Shown: positions 23,355-30,939, counted from the first letter of the stretch. The stretch: 35,268 nucleotides of DNA from DASPWV01 sp046727855 (GCA_046727855.1 JBKPDL010000116.1:1-35268), one strand, 5' to 3'. Notes: a model not told the origin generated them from the letters alone. Numbers and translations: made by a program.

Positions 23355-23362
23355 GCTATAAT
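23355..23362. promoter_or_regulatory. TATAAT promoter of the decarboxylase operon
   Basis: A perfect TATAAT lies at 23357-23362 on the plus strand, giving a leader of about 36 nt to the TTG at 23405. The minus strand over 23360-23355 reads TATAGC, a weaker -10 for the divergent PRC-barrel gene. Confidence 0.55.
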
Positions 23363-23404
23363 CCGGACCAGCTCACGACTGAGCTTCCGTTGGTTGGCTA
23401 GCGC

Positions 23405-23920
23405 TTGTCTCCCGTTTCAACGGCCCACTCGCACGTGATTTACGACGCGCTCAAGAGTTGCGGCATCCGACTCGTGTCCGCGTTGCCGGAAACCTGGCTC
23501 GTCCACCTGATCCGGTTGGCCGAAGACGATCCCGAGATGATTCTCGTACGGCTCGCCAAAGAAGAGGAAGGCGTCGGCATATCGGCCGGCGCGCATCTCG
23601 CCGGCATCAAATCGGCCATGCTGATGCAAAACCACGGCTTTCTCGCCTCGATCAACGGCATCGTTTCGTGCGCGCAGCTCTATCGCATTCCGCTGCTCAT
23701 GTTGATCAGCTATCGCGGCGAGTTTGGCGAGCGCGATCCGTGGCAAACGGAAGGAGGGGGTGTGACCGAGGATCTGCTGCGTGCACTGCGGATCCCGTTC
23801 GCCTCTCTCAACGATCCAAAGCATGTCGCGCGGCGTATCGCCAAGGCGGCGACGCTTGCGAGTTCGGCTAACAAACCGGTGGCGCTGCTTCTTGGCCGCG
23901 ACCTGATGTGGGAAGACTGA
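23405..23920 (+). CDS. Sulfopyruvate/phosphonopyruvate decarboxylase-like alpha subunit
   Basis: A 171-residue protein equivalent to the N-terminal Pyr domain of thiamine-diphosphate decarboxylases. The helix carrying the cofactor-activating Glu is seen in MILVRLAKEEEGVGISAGAH (Glu53-55), followed by LMQNHGFLASINGI, as in ComD-type subunits. It should pair with the following TPP-binding subunit. Family members decarboxylate 3-sulfopyruvate, phosphonopyruvate or related 2-oxo acids; which one is not determinable here. The start is TTG, with no ATG or GTG nearby in frame. Its stop overlaps the next start as TGATG. Confidence 0.8.
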   Translation: MSPVSTAHSHVIYDALKSCGIRLVSALPETWLVHLIRLAEDDPEMILVRLAKEEEGVGISAGAHLAGIKSAMLMQNHGFLASINGIVSCAQLYRIPLLMLISYRGEFGERDPWQTEGGGVTEDLLRALRIPFASLNDPKHVARRIAKAATLASSANKPVALLLGRDLMWED

Positions 23921-24498
23921 TGCGGCGGCTCGAAGCACTCACGTCGGTCTATGACCGCCTGCTCGATCGCGTTGTGGTGACCATCATGGGCGCCGTGGCG
24001 GCGGAACTGCAGTCGCTCGGGCATCGCGCGAACTTTTTCTATCTGCAGCACGCCATGGGACTGGCGTCTTCGCTCGGACTGGGAATTGCGCTGGCACAAC
24101 CGGAACGGCAGGTTGTGGTGTTCGACGGCGATGGTTCGGTGCTGATGAATCTTGGCGGCCTCACGACGCTCGCGCGCTACCGGCCGCGCAATCTGGTTCA
24201 CGTCGTGTTCGACAACGAAAGTCTTCTGTCAGTGGGCGGATTCCCGACGGCCACGTCGACCGGCAGCGATCTCGCCGGTATCGCCGCCGCGGCAGGAGTG
24301 CCGCGCACGGCGACAGTGCGGAGCCTCGACGCGTTTGTCCGCGCGTTTGACGAGGCGTTGTCCGCTGGCGATCTGACGACCCTCGTCGCAAAGGTCGACG
24401 CGGTCGGCCCGTCGGCGTACGTCACCGACCTCTCGCTGCTCGAGAACCGCTTTGCGTTTGCGCGCTATCTGCGTCAATCGCGGGAGCCGCGGTCATGA
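23920..24498 (+). CDS. Sulfopyruvate/phosphonopyruvate decarboxylase-like beta subunit (TPP-binding)
   Basis: A 192-residue PP-domain subunit. Thiamine diphosphate/Mg binding is shown by FDGDGSVLMNLGGLTTLARY (GDGS at 70-73), with the second ligand about 27 residues on in VVFDNES (Asn99). The ATG at 23920 is chosen because it forms TGATG with the alpha-subunit stop; an upstream ATG lies at 23908. Together alpha and beta would form the two-chain ComDE-type enzyme. There is no gene for coenzyme M synthesis, so a catabolic or detoxifying role is more likely (inference). The stop overlaps the cyclase start as ATGA. Confidence 0.82.
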   Translation: MRRLEALTSVYDRLLDRVVVTIMGAVAAELQSLGHRANFFYLQHAMGLASSLGLGIALAQPERQVVVFDGDGSVLMNLGGLTTLARYRPRNLVHVVFDNESLLSVGGFPTATSTGSDLAGIAAAAGVPRTATVRSLDAFVRAFDEALSAGDLTTLVAKVDAVGPSAYVTDLSLLENRFAFARYLRQSREPRS

Positions 24499-25271
24499 CC
24501 TTATTGCTGCAGCTCGCTGATGCGCTGAATCGTGGCACGGTGCGCGTGATCGATCTGACGCAGCCGCTCGGCCCCGCGACGCCGGTCATCGGCTTGCCGC
24601 CGATGTTTGCCCCGTCGCCTGGTGTGACGATCGATGTGATTTCGCGGTATGACGCGCGCGGTCCGGCCTGGTATTGGAACACCCTTACCCTCGGAGAACA
24701 TACCGGCACGCATTTCGACGCGCCGATCCACTGGGTGACCGGCAAGGATCTGCCGGACAATGCCTGCGACACCATTCCAGTGCAGCGCTTCATCGGGCCT
24801 GCCTGCGTCATCGACGTCAGCGAGGAGGTTGCAGCCAATCCCGACTTTCTTTTGACGTGCGACCGTATCGAAACCTGGGAAGCGCAGCACGGAGGCATTC
24901 CAGACAACGCCTGGGTACTGCTGCGCACCGGCTGGAGTCGTCGTCGGGATCCGGCTGCGTTTATCAACGCCGCGGCTGATGGACCCCACAGTCCCGGACT
25001 CGAGGCGCGCGCGTCCCGTATGCTGGCCACTGAGCGGAACATTCTCGGTGTTGGCGTCGAGACAATCGGCACGGACGCCGGTCAGGCGGCAACGTTCGAT
25101 CCGCCGTTCCCCAACCACACGATCATGCACGGCGCCGGCAGATTCGGCCTGGCGAGTCTGTGTAATCTCGATCAACTGCCGGCCACTGGCGCTCTGGTGA
25201 TCGCCGCGCCGCTCAAGATCGTCGATGGCAGCGGCAGCCCGCTGCGTGTCATCGCGCTGGCGCCGGTTTGA
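24495..25271 (+). CDS. Cyclase family (kynurenine formamidase-like) metal hydrolase
   Basis: A 258-residue enzyme. The family metal motif HTGTHFDAPIHW starts at residue 69. Further conserved segments are ILGVGVETIGTDAG and FPNHTIMHGAGRFGLASLCNLDQLP. The fold hydrolyses amide or cyclic substrates such as N-formylkynurenine or isatin. The ATG overlaps the decarboxylase beta stop (ATGA), so the three proteins are made together. This suggests a pathway in which the hydrolase acts before or after decarboxylation of a 2-oxo acid. Substrate unknown. Its last 23 bases overlap the convergent transglutaminase-like gene. Confidence 0.85.
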   Translation: MTLLLQLADALNRGTVRVIDLTQPLGPATPVIGLPPMFAPSPGVTIDVISRYDARGPAWYWNTLTLGEHTGTHFDAPIHWVTGKDLPDNACDTIPVQRFIGPACVIDVSEEVAANPDFLLTCDRIETWEAQHGGIPDNAWVLLRTGWSRRRDPAAFINAAADGPHSPGLEARASRMLATERNILGVGVETIGTDAGQAATFDPPFPNHTIMHGAGRFGLASLCNLDQLPATGALVIAAPLKIVDGSGSPLRVIALAPV

Positions 25272-25932
25272 CGAACTCCGGCGGCAGCGGTGTCCACGTC
25301 TCGCGTCCCCGCAGGTGGCGCCAGGGCTTCTGGTCGTTGTGCGTCGCGCGATATTCTTTGTAGTACTTCAGCAGCGCTCGGTATCGGCGGGTCGAGGTCT
25401 TGAATTTCTTGTGCGGCCAAGCGATCAAGAGATTCTCGACTTTCCAGATGTTCCTGGTGGAGAAGCGCCAGTCATACGTCGGCAGCGCTTCGTCCAGATT
25501 ACACACGCCGTAACCGAGCAGCCGTCCCGTGTAGTCGACATAGCCCTCGACGTAGCTCATTGCGAGCGTGCGCGGCGAGCGAAACACCGCCTTTCGTCCA
25601 TGCAGCCCTGGATCGCGCGAGCGCGCGATTGATCCCCAGCGCCCGTTGCGCTGATAGATGAAGATGACGTGATCGAGCCAGTCCTTGGATTCGAGGCTCA
25701 TCACGATCGGCGGATAGCCATGTTGCTCGAGCACGACGGCGGCAAAGAGCGCGGCTTCCATGCAGTGTGCGCGCTGTCGGCGCACGACCTCGCGAAAGCT
25801 TCGCAGTGTGCCTCCGTATTTCTCGGTGTTGTACGGCAGGGCGTTGAGCCAGTTCTGCACTTTGCGCGGCGTGTCAAGACGCCGAATCAGCCGCCACTCG
25901 CGTTTGGTGAAGGCTGGGCGCGGCGGAATCAT
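25249..25932 (-). CDS. Transglutaminase-like cysteine protein, function unknown
   Basis: A 227-residue cytoplasmic protein. A transglutaminase/papain-like triad is suggested by Cys57 (RRQRAHCMEAALFAAVVLEQ), His88 (KDWLDHVIFIYQRNGRWG) and Asp107 (SIARSRDPGLHGR). The C-terminal third is basic and aromatic (KVENLLIAWPHKKFKTSTRRYRALLKYYKEYR). The ATG at 25932 overlaps the Sco1 stop as ATGA; the open frame upstream of it is a shadow of the Sco1 gene. Enzymatic activity is inferred from the triad only. The substrate and the link to Sco1 are unknown. Confidence 0.68.
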   Translation of the reverse strand: MIPPRPAFTKREWRLIRRLDTPRKVQNWLNALPYNTEKYGGTLRSFREVVRRQRAHCMEAALFAAVVLEQHGYPPIVMSLESKDWLDHVIFIYQRNGRWGSIARSRDPGLHGRKAVFRSPRTLAMSYVEGYVDYTGRLLGYGVCNLDEALPTYDWRFSTRNIWKVENLLIAWPHKKFKTSTRRYRALLKYYKEYRATHNDQKPWRHLRGRETWTPLPPEFVKPAPAR

Positions 25933-26813
25933 TTCGACGCGAGCGCGCGACCGAGGTCCGCCGCGATCTGATCGGCGGTCCATTCGGTGCCATCGTAGAT
26001 CGTCAACACGCGGCCGTTCGGGTCGATTACGGCTGTGCGCATGTTGTGCGTGATGGTCTTGTCCTGCTCTCGTCTCACGTTGATGCCAAAGGCGGCAGCA
26101 AAGCGTGCCACGTCGTCTCGCGGCGCTGTCGCGAAGCGCCAGACGTGCGGATCGGCGTTCAGCTTTTTCGCGTGCGCGCGCAGGGCGGCGGGCGTGTCCG
26201 CGTCTGGATCGAAGCTCACCGACAGCAGACGTGCGCGTCCATTCAACGACGGATGGTTCTTGACGAGCCGCTGGACCGCGGCGAAGCGGCGGTCGAGTGC
26301 CGGGCAATATTGCGGCAGCGGGCAGCGCGTATAGATGAACGTCACGGCAATCGCGGAACCGCGCCACCTCATCAGCGAGAACGCGCGACCCTGTTCGTCG
26401 GTGAGCGGCGTGTCCGGTGCGAGATCGCCGGGGCGAAGGAGTGGAACGTCTCGCCCGGAACTCGTCCCTGTGTTCGTTTCGGGCAGAGGCGCCGCGCCTG
26501 TTTTCTCGATATCCGTTATCCAGGCATCGGTATCAGTCACAACCAGCGTCGCGCGAATGAGATCGCCCGCGGCGCGGCCTCGTCCGACCTGCGCGTCGCG
26601 CAGTTTGTAGGGCATTGTCATTGCCGGCATGAAGCCTTTGATGTCGTCGTGCTTGACCAGCAACTCGGTGTCGGACCGGACCTCGAGAATCTGTCCGCGC
26701 AGCTCGAATTGACGCTCGCTCGGCGCCGCTCGGACGCACGAGACAGTTGGCACGAGCAGCAGCAGGAGGCCTCCAATGATGCGTAAACGAACACGAACTG
26801 ACCACATGACCAT
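25929..26813 (-). CDS. CusF-like/Sco1 fusion protein (copper chaperone)
   Basis: A 294-residue membrane-anchored protein with a signal/anchor helix at about 9-26 and Cys26 as a weak lipobox candidate. Residues about 35-105 are a CusF-type copper domain (GQILEVRSDTELLVKHDDIK, GFMPAMTMPYKL with Met ligands). Residues about 127-292 are a Sco1/SenC thioredoxin fold. The redox/copper cysteines are in TRCPLPQYCP (Cys164, Cys170), i.e. Cx5C rather than the usual Cx3C, and the distal ligand His256 is in ITHNMRTAVID. The family delivers copper to the CuA site of cytochrome oxidase. The next gene is translationally coupled. Confidence 0.9.
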   Translation of the reverse strand: MVMWSVRVRLRIIGGLLLLLVPTVSCVRAAPSERQFELRGQILEVRSDTELLVKHDDIKGFMPAMTMPYKLRDAQVGRGRAAGDLIRATLVVTDTDAWITDIEKTGAAPLPETNTGTSSGRDVPLLRPGDLAPDTPLTDEQGRAFSLMRWRGSAIAVTFIYTRCPLPQYCPALDRRFAAVQRLVKNHPSLNGRARLLSVSFDPDADTPAALRAHAKKLNADPHVWRFATAPRDDVARFAAAFGINVRREQDKTITHNMRTAVIDPNGRVLTIYDGTEWTADQIAADLGRALASK

Positions 26814-26823
26814 TTTGACTGTA

Positions 26824-26929
26824 CTACGCGAGCCTCAAACGCCCGGACCTCGAACCTCGAACGTCGGATCTTGAACCAGTGAACGCGCAAACCTGCGCAG
26901 CTGCAAACGTGCAGACCTCCGAACCTTGC
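26824..26929. repeat. Degenerate heptamer repeat tract
   Basis: The stretch can be read as seven-base units starting ACCTCGA ACCTCGA ACGTCGG ATCTTGA and continuing with looser units (AAACCTG, GCAAACG, TGCAGAC). It lies between divergent genes and contains no ORF of interest. Confidence 0.5.
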
Positions 26930-27095
26930 TATACTCGCCCCGCTACCGCAGTGGAAGCCCCGCAGATGCCGTGTCTCCGAGACCATATGAGTTCCCGCAG
27001 GCCCAGATTGCGAGCGCTTTCTGGATGTCGCGCGCTGCGCGCGTACGCGACTTCTGATCGTGACGGTGAGCGCGCGTGAGCCGGAGGAACGCTCG
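26930..27095 (+). promoter_or_regulatory. Promoter and long leader of the RRM gene
   Basis: TATACT at 26930-26935 predicts a transcript starting near 26942, about 154 nt before the ATG at 27096. The leader contains self-complementary GC-rich stretches (GCGCGCTGCGCGC near 27029). GGAGG near 27085 is the ribosome site. A temperature-responsive leader, as in cold-induced RNA-binding proteins, is possible but unproven. Confidence 0.4.
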
Positions 27096-27425
27096 ATGGG
27101 CCGCAGATTGTATGTTGGGAACCTGCCTTACAAGGCGACGGACGAAGAGTTGACGGAGTTGTTCAGCCGCGCGGGGGCGGTGGACAACGTGCGGGTGATG
27201 CGCGACCAGGCCACGGGTCGTGCGCGAGGCTTTGCGTTTGTAGAAATGGCGACGGACGAGGACGCGCAGAAGGCGATTGCCGAATTTCATCAGTACCAGA
27301 TGGATGGCCGCGCACTGGTGGTCAACGAGGCGCGTCCGAAACCGGCGGGCGGCTTCGGCGGCGGCGGCGATCGCGGCGATCGCGGTTACGGCGGCGGAGG
27401 TGGGCGGCGCGAGCCGCGGTGGTGA
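27096..27425 (+). CDS. Single-RRM glycine-rich RNA-binding protein
   Basis: A 109-residue protein. The RRM domain has RNP2 LYVGNL at about 4-9 and RNP1 RGFAFVEM at about 44-51, with the helix KATDEELTELFSRAG between them. A Gly/Arg-rich tail (GGFGGGGDRGDRGYGGGGGR) follows. The family binds single-stranded RNA and is often cold-induced in bacteria. The ATG at 27096 is chosen because GGAGG lies 9 nt upstream; the in-frame GTG at 27060 would add 12 residues not typical of the family. A heptamer-repeat hairpin separates it from the DUF72 gene. Confidence 0.92.
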   Translation: MGRRLYVGNLPYKATDEELTELFSRAGAVDNVRVMRDQATGRARGFAFVEMATDEDAQKAIAEFHQYQMDGRALVVNEARPKPAGGFGGGGDRGDRGYGGGGGRREPRW

Positions 27426-27432
27426 ACTCAGA

Positions 27433-27528
27433 AAGTTCAAAGTTCAAAGTTCAAAGTTCAAAGTGAAGTTGCAGCGTTCGAATTGCAAGTTCTCAACTTT
27501 GAACTTTGAACTTGTAACTTGTAACTTT
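27433..27528. repeat. AGTTCAA heptamers facing complementary heptamers (large stem-loop)
   Basis: AGTTCAA is repeated four times at 27434-27461. From 27494 to 27528 the complement occurs as AACTTTGAACTTTGAACTT followed by GTAACTTGTAACTTT. The arms can pair over about 19 bases around a loop of some 40 bases. The structure ends 1-2 bases before the DUF72 ATG. Confidence 0.8.
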
Positions 27529-27529
27529 C

Positions 27530-28234
27530 ATGATTCTCATCGGCACGTCGGGCTACAACTACCCAGAGTGGAAGGGCAGCTTCTATCCTCCGGATCTTCC
27601 GGCGGCGAAGATGCTGCCTTACTACGCCGAACGCTTCAGCACGGTCGAAATCAACTACACGTTTTATCGCATGCCCAATGCCAAGCTGGTGACCAACTGG
27701 GCCGCGCAGGTCCCCGATCATTTCAAGTTCACGCTGAAGGCACCACGGCGGATCACGCACGATCGACGACTGCGTGATGTGGGCGATCCGGTGCGCGCGT
27801 TTTGCGAGGTGGCCGCCGAGCTCGGTCCCAAGCTCGGCGCGTTACTGTTTCAACTGCCGCCTAACTTCAAGAAAGACCTCGGGGTGTTCGACGCGTTTCT
27901 CGACATGCTGCCGCCGCGCCTGTGCGCAGCCTTCGAGTTTCGCAACGACTCGTGGTTGGACGACGACATTTACGAGCGGTTGCGAAAGCGGAACCTCGCG
28001 CTGTGCGTGGCCGACAGCGAAAAGCGGTCAACACCGCTAATGACGACGGCCGATTACGTGTATTTCCGCCTCCGTGACGAGGGTTATCAAGAGCAGGACA
28101 TCACCCGCTGGACGGAGACAGCGCAGGAGCTCGCAAAAACGTGTAAGGACGTCTACGTTTACTTCAAGCACGAAGAGGAAGGGAAGGGCGCCGCGTTTGG
28201 ACAGATGATGTTGGAGAGGTTGTCGCGGACCTGA
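27530..28234 (+). CDS. DUF72 family protein (TIM-barrel fold)
   Basis: A 234-residue cytoplasmic protein. The family hallmarks are present: MILIGTSGYNYPEWKGSFYP at the N-terminus, YYAERFSTVEINYTFYRMP, FKFTLKAPRRITHDRRL, LGALLFQLPPNFKKD, CAAFEFRNDSWLDD, and YVYFRLRDEGYQE with DVYVYFKHEEEGKGA near the end. The fold is a TIM barrel; the reaction is not established. The last codons (LSRT-stop) lie within a GCGGACC palindrome, so the repeat supplies the stop codon. Confidence 0.92.
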   Translation: MILIGTSGYNYPEWKGSFYPPDLPAAKMLPYYAERFSTVEINYTFYRMPNAKLVTNWAAQVPDHFKFTLKAPRRITHDRRLRDVGDPVRAFCEVAAELGPKLGALLFQLPPNFKKDLGVFDAFLDMLPPRLCAAFEFRNDSWLDDDIYERLRKRNLALCVADSEKRSTPLMTTADYVYFRLRDEGYQEQDITRWTETAQELAKTCKDVYVYFKHEEEGKGAAFGQMMLERLSRT

Positions 28235-28292
28235 AGGTCCGCGCTACATGTTTTCCTTGTTGTACCCGTAGCGCGGACCTTCAGGTCCGCGA
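28223..28292. repeat. Inverted doublet of the GCGGACC palindrome (REPIN/BIME-like)
   Basis: CGCGGACCTGAAGGTCCGCG at 28224-28243 and its reverse complement at 28272-28291 form two palindromes. With flanks they make a perfect 24-bp inverted repeat (28223-28246 and 28269-28292) around a 22-base core, ATGTTTTCCTTGTTG-like. Both palindromes contain a stop codon of one of the two convergent genes. Confidence 0.85.
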
Positions 28293-29261
28293 TTGAACTT
28301 CCACGAAATCTACGATCTTGCTTTCCGCCCAATAGCCATCGTACCCATTTGCTTCCGCGACGAATCCACAGTGTCCGCCATGCGACGTGATGATCGTCGT
28401 GATGTTCGGGTTGTTTGCGATCCGGGGATCGCGGAATGGTTCCGGCGGCACGAACGGATCGTCCTCCGCGGTGATGACCAGCGCCGGTACTCGAACCCGA
28501 TCGATGACGCGCATCGCGCTGGCGCGATGGTAGTAGTCACTGGCGCCCGCAAAACCGTGGTGCGGCGCGGTGTAGTGCTCGTCGAACGCGCGAATGGTCC
28601 AGACGCGCCGGAGTTTGCTCAAGTCCCAATCGCTCGGAAACGCGCGCCATTTGCGGCGCAAGCGGCTTTTGAGATTGCGGACGAAGTTCCACTGGTACGC
28701 CAGATTCTGACGGCGCTCGATCGCGCGCACGCACGCATCGAGCTCGACAACCGGCGATACCGCGGCGACCGCCTTGAGTTCCGGCGGAGCATCAGGTCCC
28801 AATTCACCGGCGAGCTTCAGGGCAAGATTGCCGCCAAGCGAGTAGCCGGCAACCGCGATCCGCGGCAGGCCATCGCGCTCGATCAGCTCGCGCAACACGA
28901 AGAGCGGATCCGCCGTCAGACCGGAATGATACAGGCTGCGCGAGAGGTGCTCCGTGCCGCCGCAGTTGCGCTGATTCAGGCGGACGACATTGAAGCCGTG
29001 CGCCCAGGCCTTGGCCGCGACGCCGCGCATGTAATGCGCGTCGCTTGATCCCTCGAGGCCATGCAGCAGAATCAAGGTCGGATGGGCTGGGGCGCTCGCC
29101 TGCCAGTGGCACAGCGCCAGGACACGGGTATGGACGGCGACATCGAAATAGCGACCGACCGGATCAGGCAGGTCCGGAAAGCGCCGCGGACGCGCCCACG
29201 CATAGACGGTCATCTTGTGACCGCCTGCCCATCGCCGCAGCGGAATGTAATCCGACGACAC
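28281..29261 (-). CDS. YheT-family alpha/beta hydrolase
   Basis: A 326-residue esterase-type protein. The GTG start at 29261 is supported by the family's N-terminal motif, YIPLRRWAGGHKMTVYAW here (FxPxxxxxxGHxQT in relatives). The oxyanion region is LILLHGLEGSSDAHY and the nucleophile is Ser141 in GYSLGG. The acid is in TAEDDPFVPP and the His in SHGGHCGFVAE. The family hydrolyses short esters; the true substrate is unknown. The C-terminus ends QSRT, encoded by the REP-like palindrome that also supplies its stop. Confidence 0.9.
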   Translation of the reverse strand: MSSDYIPLRRWAGGHKMTVYAWARPRRFPDLPDPVGRYFDVAVHTRVLALCHWQASAPAHPTLILLHGLEGSSDAHYMRGVAAKAWAHGFNVVRLNQRNCGGTEHLSRSLYHSGLTADPLFVLRELIERDGLPRIAVAGYSLGGNLALKLAGELGPDAPPELKAVAAVSPVVELDACVRAIERRQNLAYQWNFVRNLKSRLRRKWRAFPSDWDLSKLRRVWTIRAFDEHYTAPHHGFAGASDYYHRASAMRVIDRVRVPALVITAEDDPFVPPEPFRDPRIANNPNITTIITSHGGHCGFVAEANGYDGYWAESKIVDFVEVQSRT

Positions 29262-29265
29262 CTTG

Positions 29266-29271
29266 TATAAA
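29266..29271 (+). promoter_or_regulatory. -10 box before the M20 amidohydrolase gene
   Basis: TATAAA ends 9 nt before the ATG at 29281, between divergent genes, predicting a leader of only a few bases. Confidence 0.45.
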
Positions 29272-29280
29272 CTCTAACGC

Positions 29281-30894
29281 ATGCAGCACGCACGCGCCGC
29301 CGGTATGGCGGCTATTGGATTTCTGATCATCACGACCGCCGTTTCTGCGCAAACCGCAAAGCCAAAACTCGAGGCGTTGAAGAAGGACGCGGCGTCGAGG
29401 ATCGACGCGCGCGCCAAGATGGCGCAGGAAATGGTCGACTCGGTGTTCAGCTTCGGCGAGCTCGGGTTCCAGGAGTTCGAGACGTCGCGCTATCTCACCG
29501 ACATTCTCGAGAAAAACGGCTTCACCGTTGAGCGCGGTATCTCCGGTATTCCCACGGCCTGGTTCGCGCGCTGGGGATCAGGCAAACCAGTGATCGCGCT
29601 CGGCTCCGACATCGACGGCATTCCGCAGGCGTCGCAGAAGCCCGGTGTGGCGTACCACGATCCGATCATTGCGGGGGCGCCGGGACACGGCGAAGGACAC
29701 AACTCGGGGGTGCCGGTCAACATCCTCGCCGCGCTCGCGGTGAAGGAGATTATGGAGCGCGAGAAGCTGCCGGGCACCTTGATGCTGTGGCCCGGCGTGG
29801 CCGAGGAGCTCGTGGCGTCGAAGGCGTGGTTCGTGCGCGACGGGTTATTCAAGGGCGTGGACATCTGCCTGTTTACGCACGTCGGAAATAACCTTGAAGT
29901 GTCCTGGGGTGAAGGCGGCAACAACGGTCTGGTGTCGATTGAGTACACCTTTGAAGGCGAGTCGGCACACAGCGCCGGCGCGCCATGGCGCGGCCGTTCG
30001 GCGCTCGACGCTGTTGAATTGATGAACGCGGGCTGGAATTACCGGCGCGAACACCTGCGTCTGACGCAGCGCTCGCACTACGTCGTCACCAACGGCGGTG
30101 ATCAGCCCAACGTGGTCCCGCGCAACGCAAGCGTGTGGTACTACTTCCGCGACACCGACTACCCGCACATCAAGGAGCTCTGGGACATCGGCAACAAGAT
30201 GGCGGAAGGCGCCGCGCTGATGACCAACACCAAATGGAGCTCGCGCATCCTGGGCACCGCGTGGCCGCAGCATATGAACAAGATCACCGCCGAGACGGTG
30301 TACGAAAACATCAAGCGGGTTGGGCTGCCGACCTGGAGCGAGGCGGATCAGGCGCTTGCTCGCGGCATTCAGAAGGAGCTCGGCAACGCGCGGCAGGAAG
30401 GGCTTGCGATGTCACTTGCGCCGCTTGGAACGCCGGTGCGTGAAGAAGACAAACGCGGCGGCGGCTCGGACGACATCGGCGATATTTCGTGGAACGTGCC
30501 CACGGTGACGCTGCGCTATCCGTCGAACATTCCCGGGCTGCCAGGTCACAACTGGGCCAACGCGATCTCCATGGCGACACCCATCGCGCACAAGGGCGTG
30601 GTGGCCGGCGCAAAGGTGCAGGCGATGACGATTCTCGACTTCATCACGCGGCCGGAGCTGGTGTCGCAGGCGTGGGATTACTTCAACAACGTGCAAACGA
30701 AGGAGCAGAAGTACATCCCGTTCATCGCGAAGGACACGCCGCCGCCAGTGTGGTTGAACAAGGCGATTCTCGAGAAGTACCGGGAAGAGATGAAGAAGTA
30801 CTACTACGACCCCAGTAAGTACTCGACTTACTTGGAACAGCTGGGCATTAAGTATCCGACGGTGAGAGCCACAACATCTTCGCAGCAGCAGTAG
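29281..30894 (+). CDS. Secreted M20 amidohydrolase (AbgB-like)
   Basis: A 537-residue protein with a signal peptide (GMAAIGFLIITTAVSAQ). The dinuclear metal site of the M20 family is visible: Asp110/Asp112 (GSDIDGIPQ), His136/His140 (GHGEGHN) and Glu175-Glu176 (GVAEEL). The dimerisation insert follows (NNGLVSIEYTFEGESAHSAGAPWRGRSALDAVELM), then a catalytic return with GGGSDDIGDISWNVP. It matches the aminobenzoyl-glutamate utilisation protein B subfamily, which cleaves amide bonds of acyl-amino acids. The export signal suggests periplasmic peptide or amide scavenging. A terminator follows. Confidence 0.9.
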   Translation: MQHARAAGMAAIGFLIITTAVSAQTAKPKLEALKKDAASRIDARAKMAQEMVDSVFSFGELGFQEFETSRYLTDILEKNGFTVERGISGIPTAWFARWGSGKPVIALGSDIDGIPQASQKPGVAYHDPIIAGAPGHGEGHNSGVPVNILAALAVKEIMEREKLPGTLMLWPGVAEELVASKAWFVRDGLFKGVDICLFTHVGNNLEVSWGEGGNNGLVSIEYTFEGESAHSAGAPWRGRSALDAVELMNAGWNYRREHLRLTQRSHYVVTNGGDQPNVVPRNASVWYYFRDTDYPHIKELWDIGNKMAEGAALMTNTKWSSRILGTAWPQHMNKITAETVYENIKRVGLPTWSEADQALARGIQKELGNARQEGLAMSLAPLGTPVREEDKRGGGSDDIGDISWNVPTVTLRYPSNIPGLPGHNWANAISMATPIAHKGVVAGAKVQAMTILDFITRPELVSQAWDYFNNVQTKEQKYIPFIAKDTPPPVWLNKAILEKYREEMKKYYYDPSKYSTYLEQLGIKYPTVRATTSSQQQ

Positions 30895-30939
30895 GTTCGC
30901 ACGGCGGGCACGTGCGCTCGCTGATCATCTCCCTGCAGG

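Noticed and set aside
26943..27095. tRNA or small RNA gene in the RRM leader
   Set aside because: No cloverleaf with a GTTCRANNC T-arm could be found; the stretch is better explained as a 5' leader.
29264..29269. Minus-strand -10 box (TATACA) for the YheT gene
   Set aside because: It would place the transcript start downstream of the GTG at 29261, which the family's N-terminal motif supports as the start.
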